From positions 36,135,801 to 36,199,800 of the forward strand of contig CM022670.1 in NCBI GenBank assembly GCA_012295275.1: a DNA stretch of 64,000 bases, read 5' to 3'. Below, piece after piece: positions 1-11,846 of the stretch. Made by a program: the position numbers and the translations under genes. The notes below the pieces were generated by a model. It saw nothing but the letters and a program-made list of their open reading frames with translations, did not search any database and had not been told where the DNA came from. Source of the stretch: Chrysomallon squamiferum (lineage: Eukaryota > Mollusca > Gastropoda > Neomphalida > Peltospiridae). Position 1 is the stretch's first letter; each line of letters starts with the position of its first letter.

Positions 1-172
1 TTATAATACTATCTTCGACAAGTGAAATCCAAAAGCGTCCGATAATGTCTCCGGAGTTACTCCCCTTACAAATTCTTTTATTGCGGAAATTGTTTTATTT
101 GCCAAGATGGAGAAATTTTGTTTTGTTGGTGGAACGTTTAACTATAATTAATATCCAAGTGTAATTTAAAAT

Positions 173-2881
173 ATGGGATCAACAGACGACTTACAGGCAT
201 TTTCTAATACAGTTGTAGAATTGTCCAATGAATACATTGGAAGATTTCAAACGCATGAAAATGTAACAGATTTACTGAAAACGGTAGCAAGTCAAACAGG
301 TGGTATAGAACTATTTGAGAACGATGGTGTTCTGCGAGTGAAGGGGAGTTGGCAGTCTGTAACTAATGCTCATTCGACATTTATTAAGTTTTTACGATCC
401 TATTCTGAAAAGGAAGCCCATGTTGAATCACGAGAAAGTTTTTTTGAACAGGACGAAAAGGTAATGCCCATGGAATCAGATGTTGAAGAAAATGTGTCTC
501 AAAACTTAACCTCTGTTAGCGGAACGTCAGTTGAGGATGAAGTTATGGAATATTTGAACAGAAAAGCAGTTGCTAGTTATACTGTTCCAATAACTAGGAA
601 GCGATCATTTGTAAATGGGAAACCAAATACCTTTTCCTCAGCAACGAGTATTCCTGATCCTATAGTTCTGATCAGTTCAACAGAACAAAATAGAGAATTT
701 TCTGCAACACCTGCTGTTCAGAGTACATCAAAAAAGAAATCTATCAAAGTGCTTCGAGATCTTTATGATATTGACAAAAATTTGAAAAGTTTTAAAAAGT
801 CACCTAATTCTCAGGGTAAAAAAAAGTCTTTAAATAATAAAAAAATAAAGACAAAAATATTTCTTAATGAGAATTCTCTGGTTCAAAATAATGAACAGGT
901 CTTAGAGGAAAACCCTACAGAAACTAAATTAGCACATGAAGATTTAACATACTGTAATGAAGTAACAGTAAATGGCTTAACAACAGATAATGATAGTTAT
1001 TCTGGAGGTGAAGATAATACAGCAGCTATTGATTGTGTTGACAATAAGGAAGTGGAGGATGATATTACATTCAAGGATGATGACCATTTAGATCCTGACT
1101 ATAATGTTAATGAAAAAAGGCACCGTTTAAAAAGAACTAAAAGGTTGAAGAAAGAAACAGTAAATATAAACAAAATTAAAACAAGATCATCTACTAAAAA
1201 GGAAATAAAAGAATTGCAGCCTAAAAAAGGTCGAGGTAGGCAGAAAAACTCACTTTCAAAGAATGAGGAAACTTTGTCAAAATTTACAAGTACAAAGAAA
1301 AGGACTTCAGAAACTTTGGCAACAGCTCCTGATGTGAAAAAAGAAAAAAGAGAAATTGCAGGAAGGGATCATCCAAAACTAAGAGATTCCAAAAATGTTA
1401 ACAAAGAATACAGCTGCAAAGCATGTCCATATGTGACATCTAGAAAATTTCACTTGAAAGAGCATGAAAGAAGATGTCATATTACCAAAATGTTTAAATG
1501 TGAAATATGTAATAAAATATTTGGCTTTGGTAAAGATTTGAATAGACACAAGCTTACACACTTAAAACCAGAGAACTGTTGTGATATATGTGGTAAGCTG
1601 TATAAAGGTTTGAAAACTCTAGCGCAACATAAATTAACTCATGATTCAGAGTATGTGAAACCAGAATTCTCCTGTGAAGTTTGCAACAAGTCATTTAGTA
1701 CAAAATATGTATTAGCATATCATATTAAGTCTGAACATTTGGGAATGAAAAGAAGATTTATTTGCCCAACTTGTGGCAAAAGTTTTTCTCAGAAGAATTC
1801 TTACATTCAGCATGCAAATGTTCACGTGGGTTACAAACCATTCCATTGTGATATCTGTGGAAAAGCATTTTCTTACGATAAATCACTAAAAGAACACAAG
1901 TTTATGCATGATGAAAAAAAACGATTCACATGTCCTCTGTGTGGTAAAGCTTTCAGACAGTCTTCAGCTATTACTATCCATATGAAAGTACACAAAGAAA
2001 CAAAAGACTACGTCTGCAGTGCTTGTGGTAAAGGTTTCAGCCAAAAACAAGCTCTTGTACGCCATGAAAGGATCCATTTAGGAGAAAAACCATTTGTTTG
2101 TTTGTTGTGTGAGCGAACATTCACAGATTCCTCAGTTTTAAGACGACACATGATTCTCATTCACAAGAAAGACCCCAAGAAATGGAAAGAAGATACAAAA
2201 CAAAATACTGTTAGAAGAGCAGACTTTTTTATCAGTGTTATCGGAGACAACAATACAGACAGTTCAGAAAAAGATAACAATGTTCACACTGGCAGATCAG
2301 TAGAAGGTGAATATAATGTGGTTGAAGAGTCACCGGATGTAAAGCATACTATTAATTTAACGTCTTCTCCTGCAGCCACACAAGATCCACCTGTAGATCT
2401 TCTGGGTCTGGCTATAACAGTTAGCCATGATGTAGCAACTCTGCAGGCAAATCAGCAGCAGCAGCATCTGCAAACATCTGGTTTAAATATACCCGTAGAA
2501 GTCACATTAGTTAACTCCAGTCAACAGCAGTTTCAAGCCTCCACATCAATAGCTGAAATTATCCCAAAGGCCGAAATGCACATGCAGAATACTGTGATAC
2601 TTGCAGACGACCAGAACCTTTCATCAAATATTGAACATGTTGACAGTAAGGCACATTTACATCTACTGGATCAAAGAGGTGATGGGTTCATCAGTGAAAC
2701 ACATCCTTCTGTTCTGCAGTATAGTTTAGTGGGGACATCTGATTACAATTATTCAACATTTGAAACACAGGCAGCTTTTGCATCAGCATGTAACAAGGGC
2801 AACTTTCCTCAGGCACAATATGTTGTTCCTAACACAACAACAGCTAATCCTTACCAAAATTATCATGTGCCAGATGGTTAA
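173..2881 (+). CDS. Nine-finger C2H2 zinc-finger protein, single exon, 902 aa
   Basis: This is an uninterrupted reading frame whose ATG follows an in-frame TAA (167-169), which supports the start. Nine C2H2 zinc fingers lie at about residues 413-664. The first is a C-x2-C-x12-H-x4-H variant and the later ones are classical, with TGEKP-like linkers such as LGEKP. The first ~75 residues form a compact non-finger segment that ends in a pattern resembling a small KH-like fold (weak). Residues ~185-410 are very rich in Lys/Arg/Ser/Glu, contain likely nuclear localisation signals and look disordered. The tail after the fingers is Gln/Ser/Thr-rich with a short QQQQ run, typical of a regulatory region. 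The family points to a nuclear sequence-specific DNA-binding protein. I cannot assign an orthologue or a target. The gene is convergent with the ALKBH8 gene to its right. Confidence 0.93.
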   Translation: MGSTDDLQAFSNTVVELSNEYIGRFQTHENVTDLLKTVASQTGGIELFENDGVLRVKGSWQSVTNAHSTFIKFLRSYSEKEAHVESRESFFEQDEKVMPMESDVEENVSQNLTSVSGTSVEDEVMEYLNRKAVASYTVPITRKRSFVNGKPNTFSSATSIPDPIVLISSTEQNREFSATPAVQSTSKKKSIKVLRDLYDIDKNLKSFKKSPNSQGKKKSLNNKKIKTKIFLNENSLVQNNEQVLEENPTETKLAHEDLTYCNEVTVNGLTTDNDSYSGGEDNTAAIDCVDNKEVEDDITFKDDDHLDPDYNVNEKRHRLKRTKRLKKETVNINKIKTRSSTKKEIKELQPKKGRGRQKNSLSKNEETLSKFTSTKKRTSETLATAPDVKKEKREIAGRDHPKLRDSKNVNKEYSCKACPYVTSRKFHLKEHERRCHITKMFKCEICNKIFGFGKDLNRHKLTHLKPENCCDICGKLYKGLKTLAQHKLTHDSEYVKPEFSCEVCNKSFSTKYVLAYHIKSEHLGMKRRFICPTCGKSFSQKNSYIQHANVHVGYKPFHCDICGKAFSYDKSLKEHKFMHDEKKRFTCPLCGKAFRQSSAITIHMKVHKETKDYVCSACGKGFSQKQALVRHERIHLGEKPFVCLLCERTFTDSSVLRRHMILIHKKDPKKWKEDTKQNTVRRADFFISVIGDNNTDSSEKDNNVHTGRSVEGEYNVVEESPDVKHTINLTSSPAATQDPPVDLLGLAITVSHDVATLQANQQQQHLQTSGLNIPVEVTLVNSSQQQFQASTSIAEIIPKAEMHMQNTVILADDQNLSSNIEHVDSKAHLHLLDQRGDGFISETHPSVLQYSLVGTSDYNYSTFETQAAFASACNKGNFPQAQYVVPNTTTANPYQNYHVPDG

Positions 2882-5719
2882 TTGTTTGAAGCACTTAAAA
2901 AAATATATATAATATAGAGCTGAATTGTGTAATTTTTATAAATATTATTTATATATAATTGAAATTGTATATTGAGTTTTTGTTGTGTTTTTTTTTTTTT
3001 TTTTTTTTTTTTGTGTTTTCTTTTCTTTTTTTTTAAATAGGAAACCCAGTGTATCCTTTTTTATCAACTTGCATTAAAAGGAATTTAAAAAAAGAAAAAG
3101 AAAAGAAAAACGAGTCCTCTATGGTTAATGATGTTGATAAATTTATAAGAGTTTGGATTTTACAGAAGTGAAAATGATATTTATTACTTGTTTCAGATTT
3201 TTCTCATCTGTAAACAACTGGTGCCATTTTGTTATAAGGCCAGCTAACTTATACCCTTATAATTGACATCTGCTTTGTTTACTTAAAATATTCATTACAT
3301 TGAATAACCTGGACATTTTGATTATATATATAATTACAACATATATATATTGTGTTATATTACAGATTAATCTAAGTTGGAAAAACCAACCTCTCTTGTT
3401 TAGTTTATATACATTTTTGTTATCTGAAGATTCAGTTTGTTGGTAAAATTATGTAAGTTCAGTATGCAAAGTATATTAAACATCAATGTTTAGTAAATAT
3501 ATGGAATTGATTCACATTGTAATTATTAAAAGCTAATTTATTACAATTGATTTTTTTTATTATTCTTTATTATAACAGAATATCAAGGTGTACGATTTAG
3601 ATTATAAAACCACAGTCATACTGCTTTTGAACAGAATATCACAAATTCATGTTACATTTTAATGAAAGTAGCTGAATTTGTTTTTCAAAAAGTGCATTTT
3701 CATGTATTTGTGCATAATTTTGCTAAATTACTAATTAATAAAGTGCATATTAATTTTACTAATTTTTTTTATATATGTATGTATGTATGTATGTATGTAC
3801 TTTTAATCCATATGCTAATGGAAAGAAAGCTGAATCATTTTTTTTTTATCTTTTTCTCTCATTTTTAATTTTATTGATAGGAACAGTGAAATTAATATTA
3901 ACAGTAAAAACACACCCAAAAAAACTGTCCTGGAAACATTACCATTTAAATCGTCAATAACAGAGAAATTTCAAGAAGCCACAATAAAGTTTTTAAGTTT
4001 TTGTTTTTAGACTTCAAAAAAAAAAAAAAAAAAAAAAAAATTAAAAATACAACTGAGAAAACATTTAAATTAATAAGTATTACATTTTCCAGTAAGTATC
4101 TTTGATTTCTGTACAGTATCTGAATGTTGATGATATCTAATTAATAATGTTATAATGAGCTTTTTTAACAGTTTTAGATGGGAGAAAGGCTTTCCCTTTT
4201 TATTTCACTGAAAGTACACTTCATAACAAATATATCTGTGCTTAAATGAAGTGATTGTTGTTTTTCTTTTATTTGTTAAATATTCCAATTGTCTTTATTT
4301 GAATTCAGCTCTTGAACCTTGGCATTAATGTTTACAGAATAATTTACTTTTTAAATTCACTTTATTTTGATCATGTTTTGTTTTGCGAGAACGTTTCTGT
4401 TGATTTGTTTATGGCATCTATGAATGGATATCCAAATAGATATGAACACCTAGTAAACTGTTGCTGAACATTAAAAAGTACCAGAATATGCATATTTTAT
4501 GACTGCAGTAATCATGTATTTCATTCAGATTTTACATTAATTTCAAATTTTATTTTATTTTTATACTGTCTTTGACACTTAAAGTTATATAGTTTGATGA
4601 CTTCTTTTTTTTGTCTTAAAACTGTTGTGATAATTATAAAATAATTTCCAATTTTGTCCAAGAATCATGAATTCCACTATATTAATTCTACTTAACATAA
4701 TATTGACAAGCAATGTATTAATTCCACCGATATTAGGATTTAATTGCAACTGCTTTCTGATATTTCCTCAAAAAAAATATTGACCCATTATATATTGTTT
4801 TTATTAAAGACTTAACGATTACATCATCATTTTTTTTTTTTTTTTTTTTTTTTTGGAAGGGAGGTGAATGGAGAATGGTGAATTTATTGGAATCATTCAA
4901 TCTCAGAAATATTTAAGTGAGAGAATTAGGAAAAGTGAAATAATAAGGCCAAATGATTTCCATATTATTATTATTATGAACTTTTTATTAATAATAAATA
5001 GCCAAATGTAGTATAAAACTATTTTTATCATTTAATTGTTAAAATACACAGTATTACCATACTTAATTTTATAAACTGCTTCCTGACTGGAAATGACATC
5101 AACGGCCATTTCAGTTTTAGAAACTGTTTGTTATACAATAATACGTGTATAAGCTGTGATTATAACAAGTGCTTACCATTCAGGATCAGTTATAAATTGT
5201 CTATCTGTTCCTCAGTTTTATTAATTAACATTGTATGTCTGTTTATTTTACTTTCAATAAACTGCTAAATTTGTAATATCTTTGTGTATTATTCAATTCT
5301 GTGATCTGTATCAAGTTGAAATATTTATAACGGTTGTATCCCAATGAAGATAGTATTTCATTAGTTTAGTTTTATTGAGATCTTATCTTTAAAATATATA
5401 GATAGTAATTCTGAAAAAAAAGTTTTTTGATATACAGCTTTTAATTAGCTTGTTAAGAAGATGTAGAGCATAATTTTATAAGAGTTATGATAATCTTGAT
5501 TTTTTAAAAATATTTATTTTTTGTTTAAGAATTTGTACAAAATTAATGTACATACATCCAAATGAATTCCATGAATATACACACCATATTTATATATAAA
5601 AGAAGGAAAATGACAAAAGAAAAGAATAGTGTCATTAATTTTATTTCTTTACTTTATGAAAATATTCCCATATTATTATCTTTTGATAATTGTCAATAAC
5701 GGAAGTGTAAAAGGAATCT
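2882..5719. other. Convergent intergenic region / 3' UTRs
   Basis: About 2.8 kb separates the zinc-finger stop from the ALKBH8 stop. It is AT-rich with T-runs at 2990-3012 and 4831-4854, an A-run at 4017-4040 and a TATG microsatellite at 3777-3797. No conserved reading frame is visible. An AATAAA at 5256-5261 followed by a T/G-rich stretch is a plausible poly(A) signal for the zinc-finger gene, which would give it a 3' UTR of about 2.4 kb. Earlier AATAAA-like sites also exist, so the true end is uncertain. Confidence 0.5.
5640..5645 (-). terminator. Poly(A) signal candidate for ALKBH8
   Basis: AATAAA is read on the minus strand about 75 bases past the ALKBH8 stop codon. It is a plausible 3' end signal, but AATAAA is frequent by chance in DNA this AT-rich. 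Confidence 0.4.
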
Positions 5720-7879
5720 TCATACATGTTTCTCCAGCACAACACACCAGTTTCCCTGATCATAGTAACTTGTAACAACTCTGCACTGCTCTACTGACTG
5801 ACATAACTCTTCCAGTTCTCCTTCTCTGAAAACATGATAAAACCTGTGAAAGGTGGAACCTAATTTAGTGTCAGAATGATTTCCTTTCAGCTGCCATGGA
5901 ACGAGCATGTCCTGTTGCTTGAATGGTGTCCTGTTGACATGAACCGGAAGTTTACCAATACAACTTTGTACAGTCGTCTTGTTTGTTTCGGTTTTTCTGT
6001 TTTGATTATCTGTCAGTTTTACATCTACGACATCTTTTTCTGAAGATAAATTATTTGAATAAAGGTCTTCAACTGAACTATTAATGTTCTGATTTGGGCA
6101 ATTTTCTGTTGAATCGTTGTCACCGAGATTTGATGCATTCATGCCATGTGACAAACATTGTCTGTTGTTTGTTTTCTGAGCATCCTTTTGGTGTTGACTG
6201 AAACTGTTTTTATATTTATCGACTTCAGACAAGCTCTGTGACTGACATGGATTTTGCTGATGCATAGAAGAAGCACAGGCCAAATTTTCATTGTTTTCAT
6301 TTTCTGCCACTTCATGCAGATACCTGAGGTAATTAATACTGTGTTGTTTAGCAGGGTTATTTGTTTTTACCTGTTCATTTTGTGTACATAATGTACTGTT
6401 AGAAGCCAGTTCACTTGATGGCATTTTTTCTGTTTCTGTTGTCTTTTTACTGTTAAATTTTTCATCACAGACTACCGTTTCCACTATTTCTGCACTGGAT
6501 TCATTTTGATTTTCATCACGAAATTCTTTGTTTTTCTTGTCAGTTTCTATTTTGGAATCTTTGAGATATTTTGATTTGACTTTGTTAATTTTCTGTTCCA
6601 GAGCCCAGACATAGATGAGAACACGTCCACCATCACAAAGGATGCGAACTAGTTCAGAAACAGCTTTCTTTCTTCTTTCCTGAAATAAATATATTCCATC
6701 ATTTAGATCAACATCTTTTGGTCATTATCAATGCATTATTTAATATTAGTGAATATCATTATTTAATATTAGTAAAAGAATTTGAATATTTATCTGCTGC
6801 ATCAGAAACAGTTAAATAAATGCAAACCTGAGTTGACAGATGGTGAATAACCGCTATGCAGAGGCAGACATCAAATGTGTTGGATCTGAGAGGTAGAGAA
6901 AGGATGTCTGCTACAAACACCTGGTACTGACGTTCCTGACAAATTGAAGATAAACTGGAACTTCGGTCAGACCCAATCTACAATATGAAACAGCTAATAT
7001 TCATTATCTTCCTGAGAGGTTTAAAAATCATTTACTAAAAACAAGAACAACAACACATTCTTTGAGTGCTAATGATTTAAACTAGTACAATATTATAAGA
7101 AATGCTTATTATGCTTATTAGGAATGCATAGATGTTGAAGGGGAACATTTTTTTTATAAATGTAAATGACAAACAAACCTACAAACAATTTTTTTTTATT
7201 TAACCATATGTTTTATAATGATAATGATACATATCTCCCCAGATTTAAATAAAACTGACAAATTATTAAATTTCTGAACGTTTAATAAATGCATAACAAA
7301 TAAATAAACTGAAAAATCATTAAAGAAGATGGTGATTGTTTCTATTAATATCAGTAACAACTATTTTTATAATGCTAGCTATGATAATACTACTTCAACA
7401 GATATGTGCTTATTTCAGATATAGGTTTTGAAGAAAAATTTATTTTGAAAATTTGTAAAATAAAAATAAACTTACTGCAAAAATAGATTTGTTGAGTCCT
7501 AAATATTTTCCATTGCCACAGCCAATGTCTGCCATAAGAGAACCAACTGGCACTGATGTTACAAAGTCTGCAACACGAGGCCAAGCTTTGTATCGTGTTC
7601 CACTGAAGTGACCTGCTATTTCATCATACACCTAGAAGAAAAAGATTTTTACAAACAATAATAATATTAATAAACAATAGAGGCAAAATATTAACAATAA
7701 TCACAGTTACAATACTTTGTTTTCATATTTTTTTGTTCCCCGTTTTATTAGATCATGACTTAATAAATATAAAATATTTGCTATCCTCCTTTTAATTTTC
7801 ATCAAAATTTTAAAATAAAGTTATTTCCAAACAATGAATTAAATAAATAAAACAAGAGAAAACATAATACAATTACAAT

Positions 7880-7920
<41 letters not shown>

Positions 7921-10900
7921 CAGTTATATCATCTAAAATAATTAAACAAGCAAAATAATTATAATAAACAATGTAGGCAATAATATTAACAACTAATAAA
8001 TAACACAGGCAAAATAATAGTAGCAATCAGCATTGCTAATATATGAACAATTTACTGATGAAATTATTTTTGGGATCATTTCTTCTAAATGTAGCTATTT
8101 TCTATGACAGCCAGAGCCCCAAGCAATCATTTATACTCCTGGTCAGTTTCTCAAAGACTGTGTGAAAGTACATATAAAAGACCTTCCATAAAGTGATTGC
8201 AGCAGGTTTCTTTTCATCATTAAACAAAAAACATATCTTATGTGACATAATGATCTATAACATTAAAATCAATCAAAGTATGGTTAAACAATTTTTGGGG
8301 GTTTTTTGTTCTTTATTTTTTTTATTTTTTTTATTATTTTTTTTTTAAATTTAATTTATTACATTTTGTTTTTAAAATTCTGAAGAAAATTAGAATTTAA
8401 AGAAAGGATAGTAAATATGTTTTTATTTATTTATTTATTTATTTATTTTTTTTTAATTTGTTTTGTTTTGTTTTGTTTTATTTATTTAATTCATAGTTCG
8501 GAAATAATCTTATTTTAAAATTTTGTCAAAAATTAGAATTTAAAGGAGGATAGTAAATATATTGCATATTTATTAAGTCATGATCTGATTAAAATACAAC
8601 ATAAAAAAATATCAGAACAAAGCATAACAAAATGGAGACAAATTCAGAGTTTCACCCACTTTAAAAGAGATATGCACTATACAAATAACATTACAATATA
8701 TACAAAAAAACAACACAAAACAAGTATAATTCAGTTTTATTATAAATCCATTCAAGTAATGAAGATTTAAACATAAAATTTAAAATAATAAAAGTAAATT
8801 AAGTATCCTTAGAATCATAGTTTTTAAATCTACATAATATTCATTATTTTAATTTTTTTTTCAAATATATATATTTTGCAAACTGCTGTATAAATACATT
8901 TATATGAAATTCATTTTTTTTAATTTTTTTTTTTTTTATCAATATTCGATTTCAGACATTAAATTTTAAAATTATTCCTAATTTATTTTTGCTGAGAGAG
9001 AAAGAAAATGCTTAAAAGGGAATTAAAATGTCTACTGAAGAGCTAATTGTAATCTGATAGTCTTGAATCAATGTTACCAGATTAATAAGAAAAAAACTTT
9101 TAGCAGTTAAAGATAAAGTCAATTACTTAGTAGGTGTTAAAAGGTTTTAAAACATTTAAAAACAGAAAGTTAAGGTTACTTTAGTGGTGTCAGATTACAA
9201 TAATCCTTTAACTAAATGTGTGTACTATGGCTACTAACTTTCAGGTAACAATAACAAAAAACCCACAAAATCTTTGCCTTAAATGGATACTTCTGTTTTG
9301 TTCTGAGTAAGATATAAAAGCAACCTGTAAAATTAAGTGAGTGGACTAAGAAAGTTCTTTGCTCACAGCAGATGAAATGTTCTTGTAAGTAATCCTATTT
9401 CTTACTACTAACACATTATCAGAATGTTAATCAAAGTAATTTTTTTTTAGTTTAATCATGAAACTATCTATAAAATAATTCTGTAAATATCATATAGAAT
9501 ATCATTCAGTTTATTACATATAATATTAATTATTATTATTATTATTATTATTATTATTTGTTAAATAAACCTGAGAAGTATTATTTTTTGGCTTTCAATA
9601 ACAAACAAATGTTAATTTTAATTTAAGCTTTCCACAGATTATATGTTTCGATGCTTGTCAAACATTTTCTGTAATATGTCTAGAATAAATGATAATCCAG
9701 GCATTACAATGGACTGATTCTTAGAGAGTGCAGAAACAGTCAAAATCCTGATAACTAGGTCTAGCTGTCACTCAAGGTACTCAACAGTTTAAAACAAAGA
9801 AAAATAAAATATATTTGAAAACTTTTAATATATTCTTGGTATTTTCTGTGTGCTAGCTAGAATGGATTCTAGCACCAGCAAATGCTGAGAATGATAAAAG
9901 TTAAATAATCACAAATTTTTTAAACAGAAGAGAAATTAAATGGATTGCAATCTTGGTTTTACAACTACAAGTAATACAGTATGATTACTACTGTATTTAT
10001 TAATTTATTACTACTAATCTATTACTACTGCTATTACTGCAATTATAACTATTATTGTATTACTACTACTACCACTGTTATTTCTACTATTAGTACTACT
10101 ACAATATTACTACTGCTACTACAAGACAAAACAATACTGCAGACAAAAGTTTATACAAAAACATGTTTTATTCCTGTTATTTACTAAGTGCTTGCCAAAC
10201 TGAAAAGCTAGCACTAGCAAATGCAAGGCATTATCACTTGTACAAACAACAAGAACAGAGCAATCAGTATTTTATGTCTGTATAGAGGAATAAAACAAAG
10301 ACTGGAGTATACAATGTGTATGTGTGTGCATGTGCATGTGTGTGTTTGTGCACAAGTTATTTCCAAATGCATATGTATGTGTGAAATTGTGTAAATTTGC
10401 TATTCGTATGTCTTTACAGTTCTCCTGTTAATGTTAAGAGGAAGCTATTGATAAAAAATAAAAAAATAAAAAATATCTGACATTGATCAACATTTGCAAT
10501 TTTATATTTCAGTAAAGTCCATTTGTTGCCAGAGAACCATTGTAATTTGATAAATATGTTGAATATATTTGTTTCAGTTAAAATGTAATCAATAAATGAA
10601 TGTAATTATGCTTTCATTGCAGACAACAAAAAGAAAAAGGAAACAGTTTACAGACTACAAAAACATATTGTTAAAAGGAAAACCTGTTGAGATATCAGTA
10701 ATAAATTTCATGAAATAAATAAAAATCAGAATCAAATATATTTTGTTGTTATTCTTTTAAAATTCCAGTCAAAATTTCTAAATTTCCAGTCAAAGTAATA
10801 CACATCATTAAGATAAATAGGAAAAAAAAAAAAAAAAATTCAGTTATTTATTCACTCATTCTTTCATTCATTCATTCTTTTCTACTGTATTTTGTTTTAT

Positions 10901-11802
10901 TTCTATAATTTCTTTCTTTCTTTCTTTCTTTAATTTCTTTCTTTCTTTCTTTCTTTATTTGTTATCAAAATTATTAATTACTATTTCTTTTAAAATTAAA
11001 AAAACATTTTCTTTATTTTAATTTCAAAAGTTATGAGGGTTCTCCAGCAGCAGCAGCAACAACTACAACTACAACTACAACTACTACTACTACTATTTCT
11101 ATTATTATTGCTGTGCTTGCTGTTGTTGATTACCATGGTTTATCTATTTTCAAACCAGTTTTAAAAAAGAAAAAAAAATGTATAGTGGAGTATTTTATTT
11201 GATAAAAATAAACAAATAAATAATTTTATGGAGAAATCAGTTTTCCAACAATTATTCCTGCATTATATATCTTCATTACCAATTTCCTAAATGTAGTAAA
11301 TTAGTTGCAAAACATTCAGTTTTGAAATAAATATCTTTTTGGAAAATATATAAATTATGTATTTCTCTTGACTATAAAGTTGTTTTTAATGTGATATATT
11401 TAAAAAAAAAAAATAATTATTGCTTATATTAAATTTATTTTTTTATGAAATCATGCATCAATTAGAATCTGTAAGGTAATGAACAAATATATATTTTTGT
11501 TTATTTATTTTATTTTATTTTATTTTATTTTTTTTTTATTTTTTTTTTTTATTTTATTTTATTTTATTTTATTTTATTTTATTCAACTCCTGTCCAACTA
11601 TATGATCAAGAAGACAAAACACCATAAGAAGAAAAAAAAAAATATATATATCAGGTTATTATTTATAATATTTATCAAAACAAAAAGGAAAAAGAAAAAG
11701 AAAATCAAATAGTAAGAAAACACACTTGATATTTACTAATAGTAATCAGTTCATTTTGCAGACAATAATAAAAACACAAACAAAGAAGTTAACATTCCCA
11801 AC

Positions 11803-11846
<44 letters not shown>

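Noticed and set aside
7390-7584. Alternative minus-strand frame over ALKBH8 exon 9
   Set aside because: It overlaps the exon encoding DIGCGNG in another frame. The methyltransferase frame is clearly the real one.
11479-11712. 77-codon open frame
   Set aside because: A by-product of the TTTTA repeat; the product is almost all Phe, Ile, Tyr and Lys.
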